Shown in pieces: positions 1 through 11,759 of a stretch of DNA of 64,000 bases. The notes beneath the pieces were generated by a model that saw nothing but the letters and a program-made list of their open reading frames with translations, made no database searches and had not been told where the DNA came from. The DNA is taken from positions 1,061,880 through 1,125,879 of the forward strand of contig NW_006768775.1 in assembly GCF_000204055.1 (NCBI RefSeq), written 5' to 3'. A program made the position numbers and the translations under genes. Origin of the DNA: Melampsora larici-populina 98AG31 (lineage: Eukaryota > Basidiomycota > Pucciniomycetes > Pucciniales > Melampsoraceae). Numbering within the stretch: the stretch's first letter is position 1; every line of letters begins with the position of its first letter.

Positions 1-452
1 GGTACAGTTGTACATACAGATCCATAGAATGATTGTCATACTAGCTACATAGTTTTTGACCTTATGAAAGTTTGAGAGGAAGAGTTCAGCTTTCTAATGC
101 ACTTAAAATCGAGTGTTTTGAGGCAGATTTGACAAAGTTATAGGTGTTTTCAGAAATCAAAAGTTTCTCTAAACACTAATGAGCCAAATTTCAGTGCTTG
201 TTACAGGTTGTAATTGGATGATTATGAAGGTTTATTGTTAGTACACTTATCAATACGGACTGTAAAAATATGGAAAAATATGGAGAGTGAAGCTCTCACC
301 GCAGGAAACAAGATGCATATTTTTATTTATTTTTTGCCCTTCTCCTGGCCTCTCAATATTTTTGTGTATCAATAATTTAATTTTCTGCCCAGAAAATATT
401 ATATTTTGTGTAGTGACAGAGCTTCAACCACCTCCGGACACCGGGACCCTAG
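1..452. other. AT-rich flank, no supported gene
   Basis: The left edge is AT-rich and has only short open frames with no recognisable protein. It probably contains intron or upstream exon sequence of the gene whose last exons follow at 453-848, but no upstream exon could be fixed. Confidence 0.4.
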
Positions 453-848
453 TGAATTTGCCGAGAAGAGAATTAAAGTTGAAGGAGACGTTGATGGCAT
501 AGGCCGTCCAAAGCCAAAGAAGTATAAGCATGTGTTTTAAAACATACCAGGATAATTAACTGACCTCGGCCTCTTTGCTCATAATTTAGGTTCGTACCAA
601 AGCCGGTAAACGCACCATTCAAGAGCCCAGTTGCTCCAGCTGTGCCTACGGCCGTTACAGGAGCGCCACCTGCCGATTTTCCACAAGCTCCGCCATCGCC
701 CAGCGGCAGTGACTACGTTGGCCCACCTGCAACAAGCACGGGAAGCAAAAAGAGGCCTAACACAGCTGCAACCAAGCCGAGGGCTCAAGCACGCCCTCCG
801 CGAAGGACTTCGAGCAGTTCCACCCTCGACTTGACTACTCAAGAATAA
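453..848 (+). CDS. 3'-terminal exons of an unknown Pro/Ala-rich protein (partial)
   Basis: Two exons join in frame: 453-521 and 590-848. The first follows an AG at 451-452 and begins EFAEKRIKVEGDVDGIGR. It ends at a GTATAAG donor, and the second begins after TAATTTAG. The join reads PKPKKFVPKPVNAPF and the protein ends at TAA 846-848. The tail is rich in Pro, Ala, Ser and Thr with Lys/Arg patches (SKKRP, KPRAQARPPRR), so it is probably disordered and basic, which could suit a nuclear or nucleic-acid-binding protein. No domain is recognised. The start of the gene was not found, and it may lie before the window. Exon choice rests on the splice signals and the change from random to biased composition; no homologue is known to me. 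Confidence 0.45.
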
Positions 849-2163
849 ATATTGCTCGATGCAATAACCTTGGTGTATGTTGGATTCATCCGGGAGCAAG
901 GTGAGGGCATGTGGAGGGAATCACTAACACGATCACTCTTTCCTTTCTATTATCAAACCCATGGGCGATTATTTTTAGATTCATCACCAAGCTTCAAAGC
1001 CAACATGCTTTTGACATCGTTTTAACCCTATTTCTTGGTTCTCAAATACCAAACAAACGGCGGCTCAATTGTCATCACTTTTTCAATCTGTACCATTGAT
1101 CAAGGGCGAGGATTATGATTTTTGTACCTTTTTATGCGAAATTGAATATTTATTCCTTATGCTCAGTTCAAACTGTAAGACAAAACTATGCCTACATTTA
1201 AGCTTTGATAACGGGCCTGTGATTATTTGTATAGATCTGAGATAGTGATATGATGTTTTGCGGTATCAAGATCCGAAACTGTGCTCTGGCTGTTAAGATA
1301 CAAACTTGCTCAGCTCACCCGATCTCAAGAATGAAGTTTAGTGCCCGCCATTTATTAGGCTTGCGCGGTGAAAATTTATACATAACGTGGATCTTACTGC
1401 GATTTGACCTATGAACTGTGGCACAAAATCAGAAACTATGCAATGGTGGCTATGACAATGCTGCGCGGTATTGCGTAGCAATAAGCTTCTTTTCAACGGC
1501 CTAAGTTATTTTTGAGGTATTACTCGGAGCTCAAAGCAAAATTTGAGTTGAGATTTGTGGTTCGGAGGGCAAGGACACAAGCTTGGGCCGCGTCTCTCTC
1601 AAGAAGTGTTGCGCGGCACGCAGTAGGAAGAGCTAAGTTTGGTGAAAATATGTGACCAACAAAAACACCGGTGTATTTCAACCTTAGGATCATTGAGCCT
1701 CAATTGTCAAGTGCAATGTTGCACGCAAGGCGCTGTGCTCATTCGATTATGAGATGGGATGCTTAAGAGATTGTGTGTGGCAGCAACTGCACCGATCAAA
1801 ACAAAGGTGCGTATGTAATAGTACTTATGTGGCCAAAACGCATGTCGATCTACTAAACACTTTAGAATCGCGCACAGAGTCATACTGTGACAATGAGGCC
1901 ATCTTGTGTCAGAATGGTTATGGTAAATGCAGAGTTGGGATGGTTACGGGATAAGGGTTGTCCCGGTGATGTGACCTAAAAAGATGACATCTCAGATACA
2001 CGATAGTGCTTAATATATCAAGAAACTAATCATCTAACACAAATTGTGGATCCAAAATTCAAATGGTTTACCACAGTTTTCTCAAAGGCGAACGCCTCAA
2101 AACGAATTATGAATAAATTTTGCCACTATTCTTGAATTTGAAAAACAACATGAATGCAAAACT
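849..2163. other. Intergenic, nothing recognised
   Basis: No open frame here has recognisable protein character on either strand, and no terminal repeats or tRNA-like boxes were seen. The DNA may be old transposon remains. Confidence 0.4.
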
Positions 2164-2304
2164 TTAGAATTTGTAGTTGCGAGCCCGAGTACCGTTGCTC
2201 TCACTACGGCACTGCGAACACATAAGGAAATGAACATGAGGCATGCCGCGTTTCTGATATTCAACGGAAAAGGATACGAAGCGCGGGAGAATCGCGACCT
2301 CGGT
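2164..2304 (-). pseudogene. Helitron Rep relic with a HUH motif
   Basis: Read on the minus strand this short frame gives SVEYQKRGMPHVHFLMC before a TAA at 2164-2166. That matches the second Rep motif of Helitron transposases, where a KRG(L/M)PH-x-H block carries the two metal-binding His residues. The full element at 4140-8689 has the equivalent KRGLPHAHLILFL. Only about 45 codons remain and no other Rep or helicase motif lies beside it in frame, so it is a fragment of a second Helitron in the opposite orientation. It differs from the large copy, so it is not a recent duplicate. Confidence 0.6.
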
Positions 2305-2510
2305 AGCTTTGGGATGAGCTTTGGAGACCCGGGACTGTACATCTGATGTTAGGGGTTTATCGAGGACTTGAAACCGCGTAAGGTCTGGCTCACAAACTGA
2401 TTTGATCGGGAGTCTGACAAGATTTCATTTAGAACAATCATAGGGCCCAAGTGTCAAAGACTTTGTCAATTTCAACCTCGGGATTAGACAAAACCAAAGG
2501 ATTGATTTAC

Positions 2511-2821
2511 CTGAAGGTCCAGGCATCAAACTGAACTACGCGGACCCACACGGCCATAGTGGGTAGAGCAGTTTTTATAAATTGTAATGTGCCTTGGCTA
2601 ATGATAAGCTCGATACGTAGGTATGGCATGGCTCGTTTGGAAAAGTGTATTGTATATTGGAGCGGTGGTCCGCTGTGCTCTGCCTGGATTTTGGAAAGTT
2701 TCGCAACAAGCTCCTTTTGAGAAAAATAGATTGATCTTGCATGGTGTTTAACCAAGGTACTGTGGATAGAATAATCGTAGACTTTGCTTAAAGTTACAAG
2801 GTATTTAGATTGAGAAGGCAT
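2511..2821 (-). CDS. Hypothetical first exon, unknown protein
   Basis: This is an ATG-started frame of 103 codons on the minus strand, ending exactly at a good donor (TTCAG|GTAAAT). It has mixed, protein-like composition but no signal peptide or known domain. One segment, YTIHFSKRAMPYLRIELI, spaces like a Helitron HUH block (Y-x-I-x-F-x-KR-x-x-P), but both His positions are replaced. It could therefore be a decayed transposase piece related to the relic at 2164-2304, or an unrelated exon. No following exon could be fixed. Low confidence that it is a real gene. Confidence 0.25.
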
Positions 2822-4139
2822 GGTACGTATAATTTGAAGGGCCGACTGAATGGGTTTTGGGAGGAATGGCTTTTGGGGGGAAGGTGATAAAATGCCGGTT
2901 AAGAGCTTGGTTTATATACACTTAGTCAAATAAATCTTTCTTCGTTTGCACATGTAGACCGCGAACAATCTTCGAAACCCGACAAATGATAATCTGGTTA
3001 CGGCGTCAAGCGATTGCCCAGCAATAGTTAGGGGTTCGTCCAAACGCTTGTCGGCAACAAGTCACAATCTTCATGAGGTCAGGGTTGCAAACTCAAAGCA
3101 AGGCTAGAGGCTTGCCCATTCGAAACTCACTCCACCTACCAATCTCGTTCAAATTTGGACTTCTTCAAATAGAAAACGTGAAAGTTCATCGACCCGGCGG
3201 GTAAATTTTCGTGCTCAATCATAAGCTCTGTCAATCACCTGGCAATCACAAACCGCGAACTTATGCAAACGCATCATCTCGTCACGTTTCCGTCAGAAAT
3301 GATGATGTCGCGAGTATAAGCGTAATAGATTCAGAAAAAACAATGCTCGGCTCGTTGCTGCCGCTCGGAAACGTGTCATGTACCTTTGCGACTGGCTTGA
3401 TACAAATGCTTAAAAATTATACATAATGCTCAAGCATATCGGATGATGCGATTCCCAAAAATCGGCGAAGTGTGAGCCTGCCCCCGATAGCATTCGGTAC
3501 GGCTTCAACTTTGAGACATCAGCAGAACAAGAGTTTTGCATGCTCAAATACATTCATCTTCGGCATTTTCGCCAAACTAATCGTACAATATGTTTCGCAT
3601 AAATATATGCGTGAATAGGGCACGCTTAGCTGCTCGAGCTGCACAATAATTTGGATTGTGATGCGATGAACCCAAAACCCAAGGTTAAGCAGTAGATTTT
3701 GCTTGCTAACTATCAGAAAAGGAATTAATTTGAAATTGTCGAGACAATTTAACTCAAACTTCTTAAGGACAATACGACATCCTAGAAACAGTCGGTACGA
3801 GTCCTGCTCAAACTATGTACGCAAGGAGATACATATTCGGGACATCCTTTCGATGCACATGCGAGCTTGGGCAAATCTTGGCAGACGAGGGTACGACACC
3901 ATGAATAATAAGGCCGAGTAGGATTATTACACCCATCCATGCTCAAGTCCACAAGCATCAGGTTGTCAAATAACAAATATCTCATATTCATTCTCAATTA
4001 CTACTCGCCTGCTCGGACAGGGCTCAACTAAGAGCTTGAAACCAGGTTTGAGCAAGCTACCTTGATCCGATCACTATACCAAGGTTGATTTTCACTCTGC
4101 TTCTTAGGTGGTAATCCTTTTTAACACAGTAGAATCGAT
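2822..4139. other. Region upstream of the Helitron ORF
   Basis: No gene is supported. This stretch probably includes the left arm of the Helitron at 4140-8689. Helitrons have no inverted repeats, and I could not place a convincing 5' TC end. Confidence 0.35.
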
Positions 4140-7100
4140 ATGCCTCGAGGTGCTATGCGGCGACAAAACCATGGCCTTGCGATTCGGGCCGTAGAATTCG
4201 GTTCGGAGGCTAACTTACTCCACCATTTTCGCGGCGAGATACCGTTTTGTCTTGGGCCTATGAATGACCAATGCAGCGAGTGTGGTGCGTTTAGATGGAG
4301 GGCTGAACGTAGGGTTAAAGATTCGAATGCATTAACTGCTACATTTCGTAATTGTTGCAACCATGGACAAGTTGATCTGCCTTTGAAGTATTTTCCTGAC
4401 GATATTGGGGAGCAGATCCCGGATTTTTACAAGGAACCGCTAAAAGGCGATGACCAGAGTAAGTCTTGCATTTAAAGCCTTTGCTTTAGTAAATGTGGAC
4501 CGACCGAAATTTTGTAGGGTGCCGAGACTTTTGCGAAGACATCCAAAAATACAACAACGCTTTCTCTTTCACCTCTCTTGGAGCGCAAGTTGATGGCTCA
4601 GTGCTGGGCCAACGGGGCCACTCTATCTTTCGAATTAATGGTCAAATGTTCCATCTAATAGGTTCTTTGATGCCGATGCCTGAGAATCACCCGGGTTTTG
4701 CACAAATTTACATTTACGGAGGTGGGGGTGAACGCGAAGCTTCGTTGCGTATCGAACGTGCGCGGGTGCCTAGGCTTCAAAGCGACATAATGCTTCAGTT
4801 TCAAGAGTTCATGTATGAACACAATCCCTACGCTCAAACATTCAGATCAGCTGCAGCCATTTGCGACTCCATCGGGCCTGTGCAGACACTTCGAATCAAC
4901 ACAGTGACTGTGCCCGGGACTGATCACAGGAGATACAACCGTCCGACAGCCAACGAAGTTGCTGCGATAATTGACGGGAATGGCGAAATTGGGCGGCATG
5001 GACGTGACATCATTCTGCGAAGACAATCCGGATTAATCGAACCGATTTCAGAGTTGCATACGGCTTACTTTGCACTCCGATATCCATTGTTATTCCTCTA
5101 TGGGTCTCAATTATGGCACGACTCATACACAAACCCAACAGAAGAAAGTGGGTGATTCCGTTTTGCATACTCAGATATACAAATTCCGACCTGTGTTATG
5201 ATAGACCCAGAAGGATCAGTGACTTGCCTCAAGTGGTTCGCATACCTTTTATTCAAACGCCCAGCATATTCCGTGATCCTAGCATCAGGCTTTCTATTTC
5301 AGGAGTTCGCCGTGGACATGTACGTCTGCGTTGAACATGCTCAATTAAACTTTATTCGCTTCCATCAAAAGGAGCTTAGGGCTGAACTATACAATGGTTT
5401 GGTCGAAGCGCTTGGCAACGAGGTAGAGGATGAAGTCGTAGGCCGAAGGATTGTTTTACCCTCAACCTTCGTAGGTGGGCCCCGAAATATGCAAGCGCTT
5501 TACCAGGACGCCATGAGTCTGGTCGCAGAATACAGTCATCCTAGCTTGTTTATCACAATGACAGCTAATCCACAGTGGAATGAAATCACCGAGGCTTTGG
5601 AAGACCATCAAATTCCAGAGGATCACCCTGATCTCGTCGCCCGAGCATTCCATTTACGATTCCACGCTTTACTCAGTGACGTTACAAAATGGGGACGACT
5701 CGGAAAATTCAAAGCTTACGTTTACTCAATCGAATTTCAAAAGAGGGGTCTACCTCATGCCCACTTAATCTTGTTTTTGGACCCGGCGTCTCGGCCAACA
5801 ACCCCAGACATGGTTGATTGTTTAATCTCAGCGCAGCTTCCAGACCCTGAGATGGAGCCAGACTTGTTTTGCCTTGTGGGACACCATATGATGCATGGGC
5901 CTTGTCAAAATTACAAATGCTGGAATGGGAGGGAGTGCCAAATTGGCTACCCCAAACCCTTTTGCGAAAGCACTACTCTGCCAGATAATCAATATCCAAC
6001 TTACAAACGCCCCAACGATGGAAGATATTGTATAAATGCAGGGCACCGCTTTGACAACGGCAGTGTGGTACCTTATAATCGTTTCTTGTTGCTAAAATAT
6101 CAGTGCCATATGAATGTCGAAGTAGCAGCAAGCATCCGAGCTGTAAAATATTTGTTCAAATATATCTTGAAGGGTCATGATCGTACCATGGCAAGAGTGG
6201 AAGAACAAAGCAATAAAGATGAGGTTTTAGCTTTTCTCAACGCGCGTTTTCTCAGCGCGCCAGAGGGTAAGTTCTCAAATCTTTTTGTCTCGTACTGTAG
6301 CTGATTCATTGCTTGCCAGCTGTGTGGAGGCTTCTGCAATATGAGATCCCGGGCCAATACCCGGCAATTCAAAGGCTTAATCTACATCTGGAGGATGCCC
6401 AAACGGTTTATTATCTTGATGAAGCTGGGCTTCGTAGGGCATTAGACACGGGCCGCGCCCAAAGAACAACTTTAACTGAATATTTCAGGCTGTGTCGCGA
6501 AAATTGCAGGCTTCCAAGATCACAGGAAACAATAAGATCAATAAAATATCAAGACGTGCCTAAGCATTTTAGATGGGTTAAAGAAACGAAAAGATTACAA
6601 GCAAGGAAAAACAAACTCGAATTGATAGGTCGAATTTACTATGCCGGTGTCAGACGCGGTGACATTTATTATCTACGCCTTTTGTTACAGCACGTCGCGG
6701 GACCAACCTCGTTTAAATCGCTCAGAACTGTTAACGGGATCGTGTACAATACCTTTCGTGAGGCGGCGGACCAGCATGGCCTGCTTCTGAACAACAGGCA
6801 TTATCACGAATCAATTATCGAGGCGGCGGTTTGGAAGACAGGACACCAACTGAGGCAGATGTTGGCTATTATCCTGTGCCATAGTGCGCCATCAGATCCA
6901 ATGCACCTTTGGTCGGAGCATATCGAGGCTCTTTCAGATGACTGCGAACACAAGATCTCAAGATTGAACCCTCGAGCTCGGCCCAGCCTCGAGCATATTC
7001 AAAATTATGCCCTACACTTGCTGGAAAAAACACATTTCGGCATGGAGAGTGATCTAGAATCTGTGGGACTCATGCCTGTAGATAGACATCTAATGCTGGA

Positions 7101-8689
7101 GCTTAATTTACCAGACGGGGAAGGCATCAACACGACGTTTGCTGTTCAACCAAGCAAGATCAGGACCAAATACGAGAACATGTCGCGTCAACTTACAAAT
7201 GAACAACAACGCGTGGTAGAATGCGTGATTGAAGCTATCCAGGGCAACGAGGCGCGTATGGTTTTCCTTGACGGGCCTGGTGGTACGGGAAAGACTTTCG
7301 TGCTCAATACCATACTTCACTTTTGCAATGGTAACGAATTACCCTTCGAGGCCGTTTCAGCTGCCGGGATCGCATCGCTTCTTTTACTAAATGGCCGCAC
7401 TGCACACAGCGCCTTCAAAATCCCAATCCCCATCTTCAAAGACTCTGTGTGTCCCATATCGCCTAATACCAAGATAGGGCGTATGCTCCGAGCTGTTTGC
7501 TTTGTGGTGTGGGATGAGGTTGCAATGCAACATCGACACGCAGTCGAGAGCGTTGACAGGACTCTGCGTGACTTAACAGGGATAGACCTGCCCTTCGGCG
7601 GAAAGGTTATCTTATTCGCAGGTAATTAAGAACTGCATGAGTTTATGCAAAACATGGTCTATTTAAAATCATACTAATATTGTGGAACGCGTTGCAGGTG
7701 ATTTTTGTCAGACATTACCTATAGTGCAAAGGGGCAATTTATTTAGTCAAGCTAATGCCACGCTCAAGGCTTCTTACCTGTGGGCAGACATACAAAAGTT
7801 CAAGCTAACAGTCAATATACGTCTTGGGGGATTGGAATATCGTCAGAATCCGATGAATGTGAACTTTTCGAAATGGTTACTCGACTTAGGTTCAGGTGCT
7901 TTGCAAGAGGATTATGTATGTCCGGCGTCAATCATGTACTGCAACGTTTCTATATCGCGGCCTCCAACAATATTCGAACCCGAGATAGTTGAGGAAGAAT
8001 ATAATGGAGTCATTGAACTGGTCAACGCTAGCGACTGGAATACATTGACCAATTTGTACGCATCTCACTGCTTAATAACCCCGCTCAATGCTACAGTGCG
8101 AGCTGTGAACAAGCACGTTATGGATTTACTGCCGGGAAGGCTGCGGACCTCAGTATCGACCGACACGATGGATGATAGCTTCTACGAAGGAGTCTCGGCC
8201 GACATATTGAATTCTTTCAACTTCCCCGGGTTCCCATCTCACATCCTCAAGTTAAAAGTTGGCGCAACAGTTATGGTACTACGTAATTTAAATTTAGGTG
8301 ATGGACTATGCAATGGCACACGCCTTTTAATTACGGATTGGCAAGAACATGCACTACAGTGCAGAATCCTAACAGGGGAGAGGAAAGGAAATGCAATCAG
8401 TTTACCAAAAATATTACTTTCACATAGGGGGGACGACGATTGCCCGATCCCTTTCAATTGATATCAGTTTCCCATTGCGCCAGCTTTTTGCATGACAATC
8501 AACAAAAGCCAAGGTCAGAGCTTAGACAAGGTGACAGTCTTACTACCTGAACCGGTCTTTGCACATGGTCAGTTGTATGTTGCCCTATCTAGGTGTACCA
8601 ATGCGTCCAATGTTCATGTGTGCATAACCTCAATGTCAGAAGATTTGGTAACTCCAAACATTGTGTATCACCCCGTTCTCATGGATTGA
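4140..8689 (+). pseudogene. Helitron Rep/Pif1-helicase transposase, two nonsense codons
   Basis: This is the rolling-circle transposase of a Helitron. Exons are 4140-4458, 4518-6266, 6320-7621 and 7698-8689, with introns of 59, 53 and 76 nt that all join in frame. In order there are: an N-terminal zinc-type segment (CSECGAFRW, then CCNHG); the N domain after YNNAFSFTSLG; Rep motifs FITMTANPQW, KRGLPHAHLILFL (the HUH pair) and VKYLFKYILKG (catalytic Tyr region); then a Pif1-type SF1 helicase with Walker A GPGGTGKT, Walker B VVWDE, GDFCQTLPIV, and C-terminal TINKSQGQ and YVALSRC. The frame is broken by TGA at 5153-5155 and TGA at 8459-8461. The downstream parts continue in the same frame, so these are point changes and not frameshifts. 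The copy is probably inactive but young enough to keep every motif. Confidence 0.93.
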
Positions 8690-9678
8690 ATCATGAATGC
8701 CTCACACGCAAAACTCGGCTTGGGCAATGTTTTGGCTCGAGTTCGTGTCATAATGCATTAATTTTAGAATGAGTCGCGCGACCCAGTGTTATTAGCATGG
8801 TCATTGAACCAAGTTGAGTACTCATATGTCAAAGTAAAAAATTTGTATGCGGGTTCAAGCCTTTGGCTAAATTTCAATGTTGTTGTAATTATTTCGTAGT
8901 AAATGCCTTTCCAAAAGATGAACCATGTAACCGCGTGAAACTTTTTGTTTGATTATTGTTTTTATGATTTCGTAATATGATCAATATGCAACTCACAAAG
9001 ATCAGATGCATCCAGTTTATAGGACGGAAATGGGTGGCAGGCACATATTCCTTTGCCATTGGTTTAAAACCTTGCTCATAACCAAACGAGGAAGCACTTT
9101 TGTACCATTTTCATGTCAACGCCACCGTCCTAGCGATCCTTGGACATTTGCAGTTGGGACGCCAATCGTGCCGGCACATAGATAAACAACGTGGCCTGAG
9201 TTAAATGTAATTTGTCACAGACTCAATTTGATAATGGCCCATTTGATCATGTGCGATTCATGTTCTAATCTACCCATAAAGGATACGAAACTAACTCGGG
9301 AACCGCGTGTCGGTCGGTCGCAGAGACACCGTGGTCTAGGTGACAGAATTTAGCGACGAAAGCATGAAGAGAGATGAACATGCACAGCCCTTCTCCTCAG
9401 TTGTGCATGTATGTTTCCTATTGAGATCTTCCCTCGGAGAGATCGAGTGCCATACGCATGCTGCCTGCGATAGATAAACAAAGCATTGGTTGAAATCGGG
9501 ATCGGAGTCGTCATCGGTGCCTATCCCAATGTCAAAAGATGCTGGGCAACTAAACTCGCCACGGGGCAAATAAAATAGGTAAGTTGAGCTCGTCGATCAG
9601 AAGTGCGTCTTCAACAGCCGCATCATAGCTTACCCAGCATTTTGGCTTTTGTATTGTTTTACAGTAGTACGAATCAGT
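8690..9678. other. Helitron 3' flank and F-box gene upstream region
   Basis: No gene is supported. The right arm of the Helitron should end here with a small hairpin and CTRR. A possible weak hairpin before CTAG near 9310-9340 was considered but not accepted. The promoter of the F-box gene at 9679 is presumably in the last few hundred bases. Confidence 0.35.
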
Positions 9679-10971
9679 ATGTTTCCAAATAACTTATCAA
9701 CTCAAGCGATTACAAGCATCGGGCAACTACCGGTAGAAGTCATCGAGTTGATCATCGAACATTACATCGGCAGCACAGGAGTTTTGGAGCCCAACCCTTT
9801 GAATAGTGCGAGCAAATCATATTTGCATCCAGAGACTTCGCGGGACTTGCTCGCCTTACGCTTGTTATCAAAATCCTGGAGCGCAGCTATTGTACCTTTT
9901 GTGTATAAGGCTTTATATCTGAACACGGCGAGAAAGTCTGGGATTTTATTAGGATCTTCGAGCAACACGTCCCAGTTCAGTACTTTTCACGCTTTACGGC
10001 GCATTTGTTTCGGCGGGCTTTTATTTTCATCGGACTATCCCACTGGTCATTGCGCAAACACGTCCTGCAGCCACGAAAATAGCCACACTCACTCGGCGAG
10101 GCTCTTGCTCAATCCTTCGCCAATCGCAATGGATTCGGCGGCAAAAATCATTAAGTTGTGTAATCAGAATTTGATAGAATTCAAACTCAAGTTCGTACAT
10201 TCAGTCGGTTTCTCCCAAGATATGTTAGACGCCATTAGCAGTGTTAAAGGTCTCAAGGTACTAGGAATTGTCGGCAGCAAATCCGGTCATAACCTCAACG
10301 ACTCTACCTCTGTCCAAGCTATGCTTAACTCAACCTTCGGATTGGAGTCACTATCAATCCAGTGCAGCTCGCTGGGGTCCTTAAGCTTAGACGTTGGAGC
10401 CCTGCCCAATCTAACACATCTTTGCTTAGTGACTAACCCGGATAACATTTTGGCTTTCACTGAGTTATGCGCCGCAGAGGGAAGGAAAATTAGGTTCCTC
10501 GAGCTCATAAGCCCAGGAGCTCGTGATCAATGCAGTCGGATCATAATGGCCCTAAAGGAATCACTCGAAGCCATTTTCATTGATCCTATCCCAGGTCGAA
10601 TTCCTAGAGGTGTTATTAACTTGAATTTTAATAACCTTCGAGTAGTACGTTGCATAACGTGTATTTCCTCGCCATCAGGATACGCCTGGTTACAGAAACC
10701 GATTTTCAAAAACATGGAGGTGCTTATCATCAGCTATTGGCATGCGAATACTTATTGGAAACGGCTTTTAGAATTACTTCAACAACGCCCGATCACATTA
10801 CCATCAAAATTCAAGCGGATCGTGCTCGTAAATTCTAAAGGTCAAAAATTGGCAGACACTGAAATGGTTGATGCTTTCAAAACCCATGGGATCAAGTGTA
10901 TCTTTACTTGTCACCTATCCTACAAAGAAGTCATAGCGCGTACAACTCCATCCTCTTGCATTAATTGTTAA
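9679..10971 (+). CDS. F-box/LRR-like protein, intact paralogue
   Basis: A single-exon gene of 430 aa starting at ATG 9679 (MFPNNLSTQ). Residues 17-30 (LPVEVIELIIEHYI) are the conserved start of an F-box, followed by a LLALRLLSKSW stretch typical of the F-box second half. The rest is a chain of irregular leucine-rich segments (for example LKVLGIVGS, LGSLSLDVGALPNLTHLCL). F-box proteins normally bind Skp1 in SCF ubiquitin ligases through the F-box and choose substrates with the C-terminal repeats; that role is inferred from the family. Two damaged relatives follow at 13436-14658 and 16256-18189, so this is the only intact member in the window. The C-terminal end (GIKCIFTCHLSYKEVI) matches both relatives, which supports the stop. 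Confidence 0.82.
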   Translation: MFPNNLSTQAITSIGQLPVEVIELIIEHYIGSTGVLEPNPLNSASKSYLHPETSRDLLALRLLSKSWSAAIVPFVYKALYLNTARKSGILLGSSSNTSQFSTFHALRRICFGGLLFSSDYPTGHCANTSCSHENSHTHSARLLLNPSPIAMDSAAKIIKLCNQNLIEFKLKFVHSVGFSQDMLDAISSVKGLKVLGIVGSKSGHNLNDSTSVQAMLNSTFGLESLSIQCSSLGSLSLDVGALPNLTHLCLVTNPDNILAFTELCAAEGRKIRFLELISPGARDQCSRIIMALKESLEAIFIDPIPGRIPRGVINLNFNNLRVVRCITCISSPSGYAWLQKPIFKNMEVLIISYWHANTYWKRLLELLQQRPITLPSKFKRIVLVNSKGQKLADTEMVDAFKTHGIKCIFTCHLSYKEVIARTTPSSCINC

Positions 10972-11759
10972 ACCACTAATGGCTCCTTTGATTGCTCTTG
11001 AAAAACAGGACTTGGCGAATGGGGATGGGGATTATGGTGACAAGGATGTGAGATATGGGTCCGCCTATAAAAATGTGGCAACACGCAGAGCCTGCAATTT
11101 ACTGGATTTGTCATTGGGTAACTGACTTGGGCGATGTTTCGCGATCAGGTACAGTCGGTAGATTGAAATGGAGAAATTTGGAACGAGATTGCAGATAAAG
11201 ATCGGCTGATACAAAATCAAACGTATGTAGATTTTCGGATATAGATTGTTGAAAATCGCCGATTTAATGATGAGTTTTTTTGTGGATTGAACGCGTAGGA
11301 CGAGCAGCTCGGATTAAAAAGTTAACATTTCTGTGGAGTAACAACGAGCCAAGCATAGCAAGCATTTGTGATACCGTAGATTTTGACTTGCTCTGCCCTG
11401 AAAACAGACTTCGAGATAATTCCTGTTTTAGTTTACCGCCTCATGCCCGTCACAACCTTAGAGGTACCACCCACGTATAAAATGTTGTTTGTGAGAGGAT
11501 GGCGATAAGTAAGAATGTATATCAATGTTATAATGGCTGAGACTAAATGGTAAATGCGTGTGCATTGCGCTCATATTTGGGCAATCAAAGTTTGAATGAT
11601 TAAAAGAGGTAAAGGGTTTCTGACTGAACCAGGTTAAGATATAAGATATCTTAGAGGCAGTTCTATATGTGAACTTTGTTCATTTCAGATTTGCCTGGAG
11701 AGGCCTTGAGAGCGAAAGCTCAGCCCTCAGTGACTTGGTCGAATCTTACGATTAACAAC
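10972..11759. other. Intergenic, possible upstream exon of the next gene
   Basis: No gene can be fixed. A splice acceptor (TTTCAG) at about 11688 lies in frame with the next gene, so an upstream non-coding or coding exon may be here. Confidence 0.35.

Noticed and set aside
579..899. Minus-strand frame of 106 codons rich in Arg, Ser, Cys and Trp
   Set aside because: It is the reverse of the Pro/Ala-rich exon at 590-848, which has matching splice signals and a stop.
9300..9345. Helitron 3' end with hairpin and CTAG
   Set aside because: The stem is imperfect and the next base is G and not the usual T, so the end is not supported without comparing copies.
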